From Bradyrhizobium sp. sBnM-33 (GTDB taxonomy: Bacteria > Pseudomonadota > Alphaproteobacteria > Rhizobiales > Xanthobacteraceae): DNA of 64,000 bases. Within the stretch, counting starts at the first letter, position 1, and the number at the start of each line of letters is the position of its first letter. Positions 52,485-61,109 of this stretch are shown here, in pieces. The position numbers were made by a program, and so were the translations under genes. The notes under the pieces are model-generated. The model was not told where the DNA came from and did not search any database. It saw only the letters and a program-made list of their open reading frames with translations. The stretch is from contig NZ_CP136624.1 in assembly GCF_032917945.1 (NCBI RefSeq), forward strand, positions 434,001 through 498,000, read 5' to 3'.

Positions 52485-53576
52485 ATGACCATCACTCGAC
52501 GCAACGTGCTCGCAGGAGCCGGCGCCGCGGCTGCTTCGACACTGCTCGCCCGCACCGCTGGTGCACAATCCTTCCCGTTCGCGCCGAACCAGCGCTATCC
52601 CGATCCTGCCGTGCAGATCCTCGATCCGAGTTTTGCAAAGTACCGGATCTACTCCTCGACCGTCGAACAGGTCGCAACCGGCATGCGATGGGCCGAAGGG
52701 CCGGCCTATTTCCCCGAAGGCGGCTATCTCCTGTTTTCCGACATCCCGAACAACCGCATCATGAAGTTCGACGAGAAGACCAACCAGACCTCGGTCTTCC
52801 GTGCCAATGCCAATTACGCCAACGGCAACGCGCGCGATCGTCAGGGTCGCCTCGTCACCTGCGAGCATTCGGTCACCCGCCGCGTCACCCGTACTGAGAA
52901 GGACGGCAAGATCACCGTGCTGGCCGACAAATTCGAGGGCAAGCGGCTGAACGCGCCGAACGACATCGTGGTGAAATCCGACGACACCATCTGGTTCACC
53001 GATCCCTTGTTCGGCATCAACGGCGAGTGGGAAGGCAAGAAGGAAAAGCCCGAGCAGGCCACTACCAACGTCTATCGCCTGACCAAGGACGGCAAGCTGA
53101 CCGCCGTTATCACCGACATCTTCAATCCCAACGGGTTGGCGTTCTCGCCGGACGAGAAGAAGCTTTACGTCGTGGAATGGAAGGGCACGCCGAATCGCAG
53201 CATCTGGAGTTTTGACGTCAACGATGATGGCACGGTGGGCAACAAGACCAAGCTGATCGACGCCGCGGACCAGGGCGCGCTCGACGGTTTCCGTGTCGAC
53301 CGCGACGGCAATCTGTGGTGCGGCTGGGGCTCGAACGGCGCGCTGCAGTCGGAGCCAACGGAGGTCGGCGGCCGCAGGGTCTATCAGCTCAAGGGCAAGC
53401 CGGAAGATCTCGACGGCGTGATGGTGTTCAGCCCCGCCGGCAAGCCGCTCGCCCACATCCGCCTGCCCGAGCGCTGCGCCAATCTCACCTTCGGCGGCCC
53501 GAAGAACAACCGCCTCTACATGACGAGCTGCCACTCGGTGTATGCGCTGTATGTGGAAGCGCACGGGGCGGTTTGA
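52485..53576 (+). CDS. SMP-30/gluconolactonase-type lactonase, Tat-exported
   Basis: A protein of 363 residues with a Tat signal (TRRNVLAGAGAAAASTLLAR, cleavage near AGAQS) and a six-bladed beta-propeller: WAEGPAYFPEGGYLLFSDIP, NAPNDIVVKSDDTIWFTDPL, IFNPNGLAFSPDEKKLYVVE and DGFRVDRDGNLWCGWG. Glu/Asn/Asp of the metal site lie in these blades. It hydrolyses sugar lactones in the periplasm. It follows the dehydratase after the palindromic element and probably belongs to the same pathway. Confidence 0.88.
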   Translation: MTITRRNVLAGAGAAAASTLLARTAGAQSFPFAPNQRYPDPAVQILDPSFAKYRIYSSTVEQVATGMRWAEGPAYFPEGGYLLFSDIPNNRIMKFDEKTNQTSVFRANANYANGNARDRQGRLVTCEHSVTRRVTRTEKDGKITVLADKFEGKRLNAPNDIVVKSDDTIWFTDPLFGINGEWEGKKEKPEQATTNVYRLTKDGKLTAVITDIFNPNGLAFSPDEKKLYVVEWKGTPNRSIWSFDVNDDGTVGNKTKLIDAADQGALDGFRVDRDGNLWCGWGSNGALQSEPTEVGGRRVYQLKGKPEDLDGVMVFSPAGKPLAHIRLPERCANLTFGGPKNNRLYMTSCHSVYALYVEAHGAV

Positions 53577-53584
53577 TGGATACT

Positions 53585-53688
53585 GTCGTTCCGGGGCGCG
53601 CGAAGCGCGAACTATGGTGCGCAATTGCGCACCTGAGAACCTCGAGATTCCGGATTCGCTCGCTGACGCGAGCGCTCCGGAATGACGA
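53585..53688. repeat. Intergenic repeat with internal palindromes
   Basis: Outer arms TCGTTCCGG (53586-53594) and CCGGAATGACGA (53677-53688). Inside are GCGCGCGAAGCGCGA, a perfect 18-base palindrome GGTGCGCAATTGCGCACC (53616-53633) and a GC-rich hairpin (CGCTCGCT/CGCGAGCG). Its composition is typical of an abundant mobile-like intergenic family in this genus. Confidence 0.75.
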
Positions 53689-53708
53689 AAGAGGAAAGTG
53701 AGAACGCA

Positions 53709-54428
53709 ATGACAAAACTGAGCGACGCCACTCGCAACAAACTCAAAACCGTCTCCACGGCGACCGTCGCCACCGCGCTGTTCAAGCGCGGCTTTCGCAT
53801 CCAGATGATCCAGGATGTGCACCCCTTAGGCCCCGATCAACCGGTATTGGTCGGCGAGGCCTTTACGCTGCGCTACATGCCGGCGCGCGAGGACCTCAAC
53901 AAGATCGATGTGTTCCGCGATCGCAGCCACCCGCAGCGCAAGGCGATCGAGGATTGCCCTGTTGGCGCGGTGCTGGTGATGGATAGCCGCAAGGACGCGC
54001 GCGCCGCGTCCGCCGGCGCCATTCTGGTGACGCGGCTGATGCAGCGCGGCTGCGCCGGTGTCATCACCGACGGCGGCTTTCGCGATTCCGCCGAGATCGC
54101 CAAGCTCGGCTTCCCTGCCTACCATCACCGCCCGAGCGCGCCGACCAATCTGACGCTGCATCAGGCGATCGAGATCAACGTGCCGATCGGTTGCGGCGAT
54201 GCGCCGGTATTTCCCGGCGACGTCATCCTCGGTGATGCCGACGGCGTGATCGTGATCCCCGCGCATCTGGCCGACGAGATCGCGGACGAGGCGGTCGAGA
54301 TGACCGCGTTCGAGGATTTCGTCACCGAGCAGGTCGGCAAGGGCCGCGGCATCTTCGGGCTTTATCCGGCCACCGATCCGCAGACGTTGACGGATTTCGC
54401 GGAGTGGCGGAAGAAGAACGGGCGGTGA
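53709..54428 (+). CDS. RraA-like/HMG-aldolase family protein
   Basis: A protein of 239 residues of the RraA superfamily, which includes 4-hydroxy-4-methyl-2-oxoglutarate aldolases. The central motif is GVITDGGFRDSAEIAKLGFP with the Arg/Asp metal-enolate site, and GDVILGDADGVIVIPAHLAD. The start is ATG 53709. Being last in a dehydratase/lactonase operon, cleavage of a 2-keto-3-deoxy acid into pyruvate and an aldehyde is the likely job. RNase E inhibition (true RraA) is the less likely alternative. Confidence 0.85.
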   Translation: MTKLSDATRNKLKTVSTATVATALFKRGFRIQMIQDVHPLGPDQPVLVGEAFTLRYMPAREDLNKIDVFRDRSHPQRKAIEDCPVGAVLVMDSRKDARAASAGAILVTRLMQRGCAGVITDGGFRDSAEIAKLGFPAYHHRPSAPTNLTLHQAIEINVPIGCGDAPVFPGDVILGDADGVIVIPAHLADEIADEAVEMTAFEDFVTEQVGKGRGIFGLYPATDPQTLTDFAEWRKKNGR

Positions 54429-54431
54429 TCT

Positions 54432-54482
54432 CGTGCCCCGGACGCAGCGCAGCAGCGTTGCACGCTGCACCGCGTCCGGGAC
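54432..54482. repeat. GC-rich inverted repeat between convergent genes
   Basis: GTGCCCCGGACGC...GCGTCCGGGAC around a partly symmetric core (CAGCAGCGTTGCACGCTGCA). It lies in the 62-base gap between the convergent aldolase and peptidase genes and probably forms a hairpin that terminates both. It also looks like another member of the intergenic repeat families. Confidence 0.65.
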
Positions 54483-54490
54483 AAGAGTGT

Positions 54491-56608
54491 CTATACCTCG
54501 CCCTTTTCCGTCAGCCCCACCGCCCACAGAGCAAACGCATAGGCGATCGCGACTTCATCGAGCCGGTTGAAGCGGCCCGACGCGCCGCCGTGGCCGGCGC
54601 CCATGTTGGTGCGCAGTAGCACCGGCCCGCCACCGGTCATGGTCGCGCGCAACCGCGCGATCCATTTCGCCGGCTCCCAATAGGTAACGCGTGGGTCGGT
54701 CAGGCCGCCCATCGCGAGCACAGCGGGATATTCCTTCGCCGCGATATTGTCGTAGGGCGAGTACGACAAAATGGTCTGGAAATCCTTTTCGCTTTCGATC
54801 GGGTTGCCCCATTCCGGCCATTCCGGCGGCGTCAGCGGCAGCGTGTCGTCGAGCATGGTGTTGAGTACGTCGACGAACGGCACTTCGGCGACGATGCCGG
54901 CGAACAGTTCGCCGGCGCGGTTGGCAACTGCGCCCATCAGCATGCCGCCGGCGCTGCCGCCATGGCCGACGATACGCTTGGCGCTGGTGTATTTTGCTTC
55001 GATCAGCGCGCGGCCCGCGGCGGCGAAATCGTCGAATGAATTCGTCTTCTTCTCGCGCTTGCCGTCGAGATACCAGCCCCAGCCTTTGTCCGCGCCGCCG
55101 CGGATATGCGCGATCGCATAGACAAAGCCGCGATCGACCAGCGACAGCCGGTTGGTTGAGAACGAGGCTGGCATTGCCATGCCGTAGGAGCCGTAGCCGT
55201 AGAGCAACAGCGGTGCGCTGCCGTCGCGAACGAGATCCTTACGGTGCAGGATCGAGACCGGCACTAGCGCGCCGTCATGCGACGTGGCCATGATCCGCGT
55301 GGTGACATAGTCGGCCGGGTCGTGCCCGGACGGAATTTCCTGCCGCTTGCGCAACACCCGCGCCCTCGTCGCCATGTCGTAGTCATAGACTTCCGACGGC
55401 GTCGTCATCGACGAATAGGAGAACCGCAGATTGGTGGTCTCGAATTCGTAGCTGCCCATGGTATCGAGCGAATACGCCGCCTCGTCAAAGGCGATGGCAT
55501 GTTCCCCGCCGTTACCGAGATCGCGGATAATGATCGCCGGCAGCGCATTGGCGCGCTCCAGCCGCACCATGTGGCCGGCATAGAGTTCGACATCGAGCAC
55601 ATAGATGCCGGCGCGGTGCGGGATCAAATCGCGCCAGTTGGCGCGTTCGGGCGACGCGAGCGGCGCGGTGACGACCTTGAAGTCGATCGCATCATCCGCA
55701 TTGGTGAGAATGAACAATTCATCGCCGCGGTCGGCGATTGAATACTGCACGCCTTCTTCGCGTGCCGCCACCAGCCGCGGCGGCGCTTCGGGATTGGCAA
55801 GATCGATCAGCCGCTGTTCCGATGTCTCATGATCGCCGCCGGCGATCACGCAGAAGCGCCCCGAAGAGCTCTCGTGCAGATGGGTGAACCAGCCGGAATC
55901 CTTTTCCTCGTAAACCAGCGTGTCGTCGGCCTGCTTGGTGCCAAGCTTATGCCGCCACACCTGCATCGGTCGGTGATTGTCGTCGAGTTTTACATAGAAG
56001 AAACTTTGACAATCCTTGCTCCAGACGATGCCGCCGTCGGTCTCCTCGACGAGGTCGTCGCGGTCGGTACCCGTCTCCCAGTCGCGCACGCGGATCGAAA
56101 AATATTCCGAGCCCTTGGTGTCGGCACTCCATGCGTGCAATTTATGATCCGGCGAATGCCGCGCGCCGCCGAACTTGAAATACTCGTAGTTCCTGGCGAG
56201 GGCGTCGCCATCGAGCACGATTTTGACATCGCCGCCGTCGCGCGGCGTGCGGCCGAACATTTCATGCTGCCCGCCTTCGCGGAACTTTCGCAAATAGGCG
56301 AACGGGCCGTCCGGCGACGGCACACTGGAATCGTCCTCCTTGATCCGTCCGCGCATTTCCGCGACCAGCTTCTTCTGCAAGGGCGCGGTGTGGCCAAGCA
56401 GGCTCTCGGTGTAATCGTTCTCGGCTTCTAGATAGTTGCGGATGTCCGGATCCAGGATCGAGGGGTCGCGCAGCACTTCCTGCCATTTCGGATCTTTCAG
56501 CCACGCGTAATCGTCGGTCACCGTGATGCCGTGCCTGGTGAAGGTGTGCGGCCGGCGCGGCGCGGTCGGTGGCGAGAGGGCAGGTTTCTTGGCGGCGGCT
56601 TGGGTCAC
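54491..56608 (-). CDS. Oligopeptidase B-like serine peptidase (S9A)
   Basis: A protein of 705 residues: N-terminal seven-bladed propeller gate (residues 60-420) and an alpha/beta hydrolase domain with catalytic Ser (around 550) in GHGGSAGGML, Asp in MGGLTDPRV and His in GAGHGGASGR. Such peptidases cleave short peptides after Arg/Lys in the cytoplasm. GTG at 56608 with GAGG upstream is favoured; the ATG far upstream would read through the palindromic repeat. No signal peptide. Confidence 0.9.
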   Translation of the reverse strand: MTQAAAKKPALSPPTAPRRPHTFTRHGITVTDDYAWLKDPKWQEVLRDPSILDPDIRNYLEAENDYTESLLGHTAPLQKKLVAEMRGRIKEDDSSVPSPDGPFAYLRKFREGGQHEMFGRTPRDGGDVKIVLDGDALARNYEYFKFGGARHSPDHKLHAWSADTKGSEYFSIRVRDWETGTDRDDLVEETDGGIVWSKDCQSFFYVKLDDNHRPMQVWRHKLGTKQADDTLVYEEKDSGWFTHLHESSSGRFCVIAGGDHETSEQRLIDLANPEAPPRLVAAREEGVQYSIADRGDELFILTNADDAIDFKVVTAPLASPERANWRDLIPHRAGIYVLDVELYAGHMVRLERANALPAIIIRDLGNGGEHAIAFDEAAYSLDTMGSYEFETTNLRFSYSSMTTPSEVYDYDMATRARVLRKRQEIPSGHDPADYVTTRIMATSHDGALVPVSILHRKDLVRDGSAPLLLYGYGSYGMAMPASFSTNRLSLVDRGFVYAIAHIRGGADKGWGWYLDGKREKKTNSFDDFAAAGRALIEAKYTSAKRIVGHGGSAGGMLMGAVANRAGELFAGIVAEVPFVDVLNTMLDDTLPLTPPEWPEWGNPIESEKDFQTILSYSPYDNIAAKEYPAVLAMGGLTDPRVTYWEPAKWIARLRATMTGGGPVLLRTNMGAGHGGASGRFNRLDEVAIAYAFALWAVGLTEKGEV

Positions 56609-56680
56609 GCGGTCCTCGTATAGCTCCAGGATAGAGCCTCTATATCGTGGTGAATGCGGTGGATTACCAGATGCGAGAGC

Positions 56681-56761
56681 GTCATTGCGAGCGAAGCGAA
56701 GCAATCCATCTGCCCGCAAAACAGATATGGATTGCTTCGTCGCTGCGCTCCTCGCAATGAC
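56681..56761. repeat. Palindromic intergenic element, copy 2
   Basis: Same element as at 52354: GTCATTGCGAGCGAAGCGAA and ATGGATTGC...CTCGCAATGAC, differing at few positions from copy 1 (for example CGCTGCGCTC for CGCTTCGCTC). It lies between the peptidase start and the permease stop. Confidence 0.8.
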
Positions 56762-56773
56762 GGGCAGATAAAT

Positions 56774-58483
56774 CTAACCATTCCGCAACCTCGCGGCGGC
56801 GCCGCCGCCGAACATCGGGATCCGGTTGACCGCGAGCACCACCGTAAACGTGATCACCAGCATCGCAATGCCGAGCACCGAGATCGCAGCGAGGTCGCCG
56901 CTTTCGTTGAGGTCGTAAATCAAAACCGACAGCACCTTGGTCTGCGAGGTGAACAGCACGATCGCGGCGGATAACTCCCGCATCACGCCGATGAAGATGA
57001 AGCACCAGGTCGCGATTACGCCGGTGCGTAACAAGGGCGCGGTGATCTGGCGCAGTGATTGCAGCCGCGTCGCGCCGAGAATGCGGCTGGCGTCCTCCAA
57101 TTCGGGATGAATGGTCGCAAACGCCGCCTGCAATTGCTGATAGGCCGATGGCAAATTGATGGTGAGGAACGCCAGCAGCAGAATCCACAGCGTGCCGTAG
57201 AGCACGAACGGCGGTCGCGTATAGCTCAAGAAAAGTCCGACGCCGAGCACGATGCCGGGCACGGCAACCGGGGCGGTCGCGAGAAAGCCGAGCATGCGAT
57301 GGCTTGCGATCACGCGGCGCGTCGTGACATAGGCGACCACGAGCGCGAGGATCGTGCCGATCGTCGCCGTCGATGCGCCCAGGATCACCGTGTTCTTCAG
57401 GGCAAGCTGGGTCGACGATAATTCGGTGAACACAAACACGACGTTATGCAGCGTCGCCGTCGATGGCGTCACTAGCGTGGTCGCGTTCGGCGAGAACGCC
57501 GCATTGAGCAGCGCGAAGTAGGGCAGGAACACCGGGTTGAGCAGCACGAGGAGGCAGAACGCCAGCGCCGCCCAGCGCCATAACCCCATTTCGATCGGCC
57601 GCGGCGGGCCGTATTTGCCGCCGAGCACGGAGTAGCCGCGGCGGCCGAGCAAAAATTTCTGGCCCTGCAGCAGCAGGATCGTCAGCACCAGCAGCGGCAC
57701 GGCGGCGGCTGCCGCGAGTTCGAGCTTTGGCGGATACTGGAACAGGCTCCAGATCTTCGTCGTCATGGTGTGGAAGCCGGCCGGCAGCGCCAGGATTGCC
57801 GGCGACCCGAACAGCGTCATCGCCTGCAGGAACGCGATCAGCGCGCCGGCGACCAGCGCCGGCAGCGCGAGCGGAATCGTGACACGTCGCGCCGTGGTCC
57901 AGGCCTTGCCGCCGAGAATGGCGGAAGCGTCCTCCAGTTCGCCCGGCATGTTGTCGAGCGCATTGGCGACCAGCACGAACACAAATGGAAACGTGTAGCA
58001 GGAGATCACGAAGATCAGCCCGGTCAGCGAATAGATGTCGAACAAGGGATCTTCGGCGCCGGTGAGATGACGATAGAGCTGGTTCAGCATGCCGCTGTTG
58101 GGCGCCGCCAGCAGTTCCCAGGCAACAGCACCGAGAAACGGCGGCGTTACGAAGGAAGCCGTCACCAGCGCGCGGATGAGCTGACGCCCCGGCATGTCCG
58201 TGCGCGACACCAGCCAGCCGATCGGCGCGGCGACCAGGCAGCAGATCACCGCAGATGTCGTGGCAATGATTGCGGTCGTCAGCAATGGATCGAGGAAAGC
58301 GGGGTCGGTGAACAGCGTGACGAAATTCTGCAGCGTCGGATGCCGCGCCTTGTCCGTGAATGCGAAAACCATGAGCCACGACAGCGGCAGCACGATCAGC
58401 ACGATCATGAAAGCGGCAAACAGCCAGAGGATGGGGCGGGTGAGGTCGAGGCGGGTTTTTGGGTTGTCGGTGGTGGTGGTCAT
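56774..58483 (-). CDS. Two-domain ABC permease (Fe3+ or 2-aminoethylphosphonate type)
   Basis: A fused permease of 569 residues with two binding-protein-dependent transport domains, each with about six membrane segments. The two EAA-type loops are LEDASAILGGKAWTTARRVT (about 200) and LEDASRILGATRLQSLRQIT (about 460). Fusion of both channels is typical of the FbpB/SfuB and PhnU/V-like groups. ATG 58483 is chosen over GTG 58492. It is in one operon with the binding protein and ATPase upstream. Confidence 0.9.
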   Translation of the reverse strand: MTTTTDNPKTRLDLTRPILWLFAAFMIVLIVLPLSWLMVFAFTDKARHPTLQNFVTLFTDPAFLDPLLTTAIIATTSAVICCLVAAPIGWLVSRTDMPGRQLIRALVTASFVTPPFLGAVAWELLAAPNSGMLNQLYRHLTGAEDPLFDIYSLTGLIFVISCYTFPFVFVLVANALDNMPGELEDASAILGGKAWTTARRVTIPLALPALVAGALIAFLQAMTLFGSPAILALPAGFHTMTTKIWSLFQYPPKLELAAAAAVPLLVLTILLLQGQKFLLGRRGYSVLGGKYGPPRPIEMGLWRWAALAFCLLVLLNPVFLPYFALLNAAFSPNATTLVTPSTATLHNVVFVFTELSSTQLALKNTVILGASTATIGTILALVVAYVTTRRVIASHRMLGFLATAPVAVPGIVLGVGLFLSYTRPPFVLYGTLWILLLAFLTINLPSAYQQLQAAFATIHPELEDASRILGATRLQSLRQITAPLLRTGVIATWCFIFIGVMRELSAAIVLFTSQTKVLSVLIYDLNESGDLAAISVLGIAMLVITFTVVLAVNRIPMFGGGAAARLRNG

Positions 58484-58505
58484 GCGATTCACGAGCCAAA
58501 TGTTT

Positions 58506-58643
58506 CCCTCATCCCGAGGAGCGGCGGAGCCGCGTCTCGAAGGATGAATGGCACGATATTGGCCTCATGGTTCGAGACGGCGCGGAGCCTGTCATCGGGC
58601 CGCGCTTCGCGCGGACCCGTTGGCGCCTCCTCACCATGAGGGG
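58506..58643. repeat. Imperfect inverted repeat inside the ABC operon
   Basis: CTCATCCCGAGGAGC...GTCTCGAAGGATGAA near one end and GGCCTCATGGTTCGAGACGG...CTCCTCACCATGAGGGG near the other form hairpins around a middle segment with CGGGCCGCGCTTCGCGCGGACCCG. It is a recognisable Bradyrhizobium-type intergenic repeat, lying between the permease and binding-protein genes. Confidence 0.65.
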
Positions 58644-58652
58644 AGAGAAAGT

Positions 58653-59720
58653 TCAAACCCTGAACAGCCGCGCATAGCGCGTTTTGATTTCTTCCGTCAT
58701 CTTCTCCACCCCCTCGGCATCCTCCTTCATCAGCTTGATGTCGGAAATCTTCCGCTGTCCCGGCTTCGACTGCACCTGCGCGTGAACCGAATATTGCGCG
58801 CTGAAATCGACAAAGAATTGCTGCGTCTCGCGCGTATGCAGCCAGGCCTGAAACAGCTTCGCGGCATTGGGATGCTGCGCGGTCCTGAAGATGCCGGTCG
58901 GTCCCGAAATCGTCGGCGTGCCCTCGGTCGGGTACACCGGCTCGACCGGCTGGCCGGCTTCCTTCAACAGCACGATGCCGTATTCGTTGCCATCGGCCAT
59001 CACGGCGCGCTCGCCGAGCGAGAGTTTCTTCGGCGGATCGGTCGACGATTGCACCTGCATCACGCGCTGTTTTGCAAGCTTTTCCATGTATTCCCAGCCG
59101 AGTTCGCGCACCATTTGGAACGTCGCGGTCATGATGGTGCCGCTATAGGCCGGGTGGGCCTTGACCATCTTGCCCGCCCATTTGACGTCGAGCAGGTCGG
59201 CAAAGCTCTTCGGGGCGTCCTCCGGTTTGACGAGATTGGTGTTGTAGGCGATCGACGACAGCCACATCCGCGAGATCGCGAACATGCCGTCGGGGTCGCG
59301 ACAGTTTTCTGGAAAATATTTTGCGACGTCCTCGGGCACGAACGGCATCAGCCAACCGTTCTTCTTCCAACTGATGAAGTGCGAGGCGTCGGAGGAGTTG
59401 ACGATGTCGGCGGCGCGAATATTGCTCGCAAATTCCTGGTTGATGCGCTGAAACAGTCGCTCCGAGCCGGAGCGCTCGATCTGGATGGTTACGCCCGGAA
59501 AGACCGCCTCGAACGCTTTGCCGAGCTTTTCGCCGACCGGTAGGTCCATCGACGAATAAAAGATCAGTCTGCCTTCCTTCTTCGCCGCCTCCACCAATGC
59601 CGGCGTGATCGCGACCGGCTCCGGCGCCTGGGCGCGGACAGCGGAGGCGAATACCGTACCAACCGCCAACGCCGCCGAGCCTTGCAGGACGTGGCGTCTT
59701 GAAAGCTTTCGTCCCCTCAT
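58653..59720 (-). CDS. ABC substrate-binding protein (AfuA/PhnS2-like), Tat-exported
   Basis: A protein of 355 residues with a Tat signal (SRRHVLQGSAALAVGTVFAS). The bilobal fold of the AfuA/FbpA family is seen: LIFYSSMDLPVGEKLGKAFE, FPGVTIQIERSGSERLFQRI, ADIVNSSDASHFISWKKNGW. The family binds ferric iron, sugar phosphates or aminoethylphosphonate. GGGAGG precedes the ATG. Order on the minus strand: ATPase, binding protein, permease. Confidence 0.9.
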   Translation of the reverse strand: MRGRKLSRRHVLQGSAALAVGTVFASAVRAQAPEPVAITPALVEAAKKEGRLIFYSSMDLPVGEKLGKAFEAVFPGVTIQIERSGSERLFQRINQEFASNIRAADIVNSSDASHFISWKKNGWLMPFVPEDVAKYFPENCRDPDGMFAISRMWLSSIAYNTNLVKPEDAPKSFADLLDVKWAGKMVKAHPAYSGTIMTATFQMVRELGWEYMEKLAKQRVMQVQSSTDPPKKLSLGERAVMADGNEYGIVLLKEAGQPVEPVYPTEGTPTISGPTGIFRTAQHPNAAKLFQAWLHTRETQQFFVDFSAQYSVHAQVQSKPGQRKISDIKLMKEDAEGVEKMTEEIKTRYARLFRV

Positions 59721-59745
59721 CGCGTCCTCCCGTCTCGTTTCTTGC

Positions 59746-60807
59746 TTATCGGCTCAGCGCGCGGCAGCGCTCGGGCGGCAGCGTCAGCCAGACCTCGCTG
59801 CCCTTTTGCACGTTGGTGTCGGTCGGCGTGGTGGCGCGCAAACTGCTGCCGTCGGCCACCTCGACCATGTAGTCTCTGTTGGCACCGAGATAGACCTGCC
59901 GCGTGACAACTGCCTTGATCGCATTCTCTGGTGAACCCGGCGCCTGCGTCGAAAGCCCGATATCGTGCTGACGGATCGCGACAACGGCGTCCTGGCCTGC
60001 CGTGAGCGGCGCGCCGACCACCTTCAGCGTCGCGCCCGCGAAGGCAAGATGGTTGCCGTCGCGCGCGGTGCCCTTGATGACATTGCTGGCGCCGATGAAG
60101 CGGGCGACGAATTCGGACTCCGGCCGTGCGTAGATGTCTTCGGGCGTGCCGAGCTGGTCGATCTTGCCGCCGTTCATGACCGCGATCAGGTCGGCCGTGG
60201 TCATGGCCTCGGACTGGTCGTGGGTGACGTAGACCGTGGTGTAGCGATATTCGTCGTGCAGGCGGCGGATTTCAAACCGCATCTCCTCGCGCAAATTCGC
60301 ATCAAGATTTGAGAGTGGCTCGTCGAGCAATAGCGTCTCCGGCTCGACGATCAGCGCGCGCGCCAGTGCCACGCGCTGCTGCTGGCCGCCGGAGAGCTCG
60401 CCGGGATAGCGCTGCGCCAGCGCCTCGAGTTTTGTGGTGGCGAGGATCGCTGCGAGCTTCTTCGCAATGGTGTCACGGTCGAGTTTGCGCAGGCGCAGGC
60501 CGTAGACAATGTTCTCCGTCACCGTCATGTGCGGCCACAGCGCGTAGCTCTGAAAAATCATCGACATGTTGCGCTGCTCGGGCGGCAGCGTGCGGGCGCG
60601 CGACGATACCAGCCGCTCGCCGACATGGATTTCGCCGTCGGAAGGCTCCAGAAAGCCCGCGATCAGCCGCAGCGTGGTGGTCTTGCCGCAGCCCGACGGC
60701 CCCAGCAGGCAGACCAGTTGTCCGTGATCGATTTTCAGGGAGACGTTATCGACCACCGCAAGCGAGCCAAATCGCTTGGTCAGGCCGCGCAAATCAACGG
60801 ACGCCAA
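59746..60807 (-). CDS. ABC importer ATPase (FbpC/PotA type)
   Basis: A protein of 353 residues: Walker A LLGPSGCGKTTT, Q-loop MSMIFQSYALWPHMTV, signature LSGGQQQRVA, Walker B LLLDEPLSNLDA and H-loop in VYVTHDQSEAM, plus a C-terminal TOBE domain (about 235-340) usual in spermidine/iron/phosphonate importers. TTG 60807 with GGGAG upstream is preferred; GTG at 60822 or 60816 is possible. Confidence 0.9.
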   Translation of the reverse strand: MASVDLRGLTKRFGSLAVVDNVSLKIDHGQLVCLLGPSGCGKTTTLRLIAGFLEPSDGEIHVGERLVSSRARTLPPEQRNMSMIFQSYALWPHMTVTENIVYGLRLRKLDRDTIAKKLAAILATTKLEALAQRYPGELSGGQQQRVALARALIVEPETLLLDEPLSNLDANLREEMRFEIRRLHDEYRYTTVYVTHDQSEAMTTADLIAVMNGGKIDQLGTPEDIYARPESEFVARFIGASNVIKGTARDGNHLAFAGATLKVVGAPLTAGQDAVVAIRQHDIGLSTQAPGSPENAIKAVVTRQVYLGANRDYMVEVADGSSLRATTPTDTNVQKGSEVWLTLPPERCRALSR

Positions 60808-61005
60808 TCGCTTCACTCCCACTCTTGTTCTTGCACGGATCAGCGCCCGGCTTGGTATGCCAAGTATACGTACAAAAACGGGGTGGGAAAGGGAGTGGAT
60901 TGGGAAACGATGTCGTCCGCCTCATGCGCAATCGCGCACGGGCGCAGGATTTCACATTGTGAGAGACGTCGCGTGCCGCCTTCACGGGCTGCGGTGTGTC
61001 GGTCC

Positions 61006-61095
61006 CGTAGGATGGGTGGAGCGGAAGCGATACCCATCAGCCGCGACCAGTGGTCTGTAATGATCGGTTTCGGCTTCGCTCTACCCATCCTACAA
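61006..61095. repeat. Inverted repeat around GTAGGATGGGT
   Basis: GTAGGATGGGTGGAGCGGAAGC at 61006 pairs with GCTTCGCTCTACCCATCCTAC at 61075-61095. It is another family of palindromic intergenic element of this genus. It lies between the ATPase start and the stop of the aminotransferase and may form a terminator hairpin for the latter. Confidence 0.75.
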
Positions 61096-61109
61096 GAGAT
61101 GCAGGGGGC

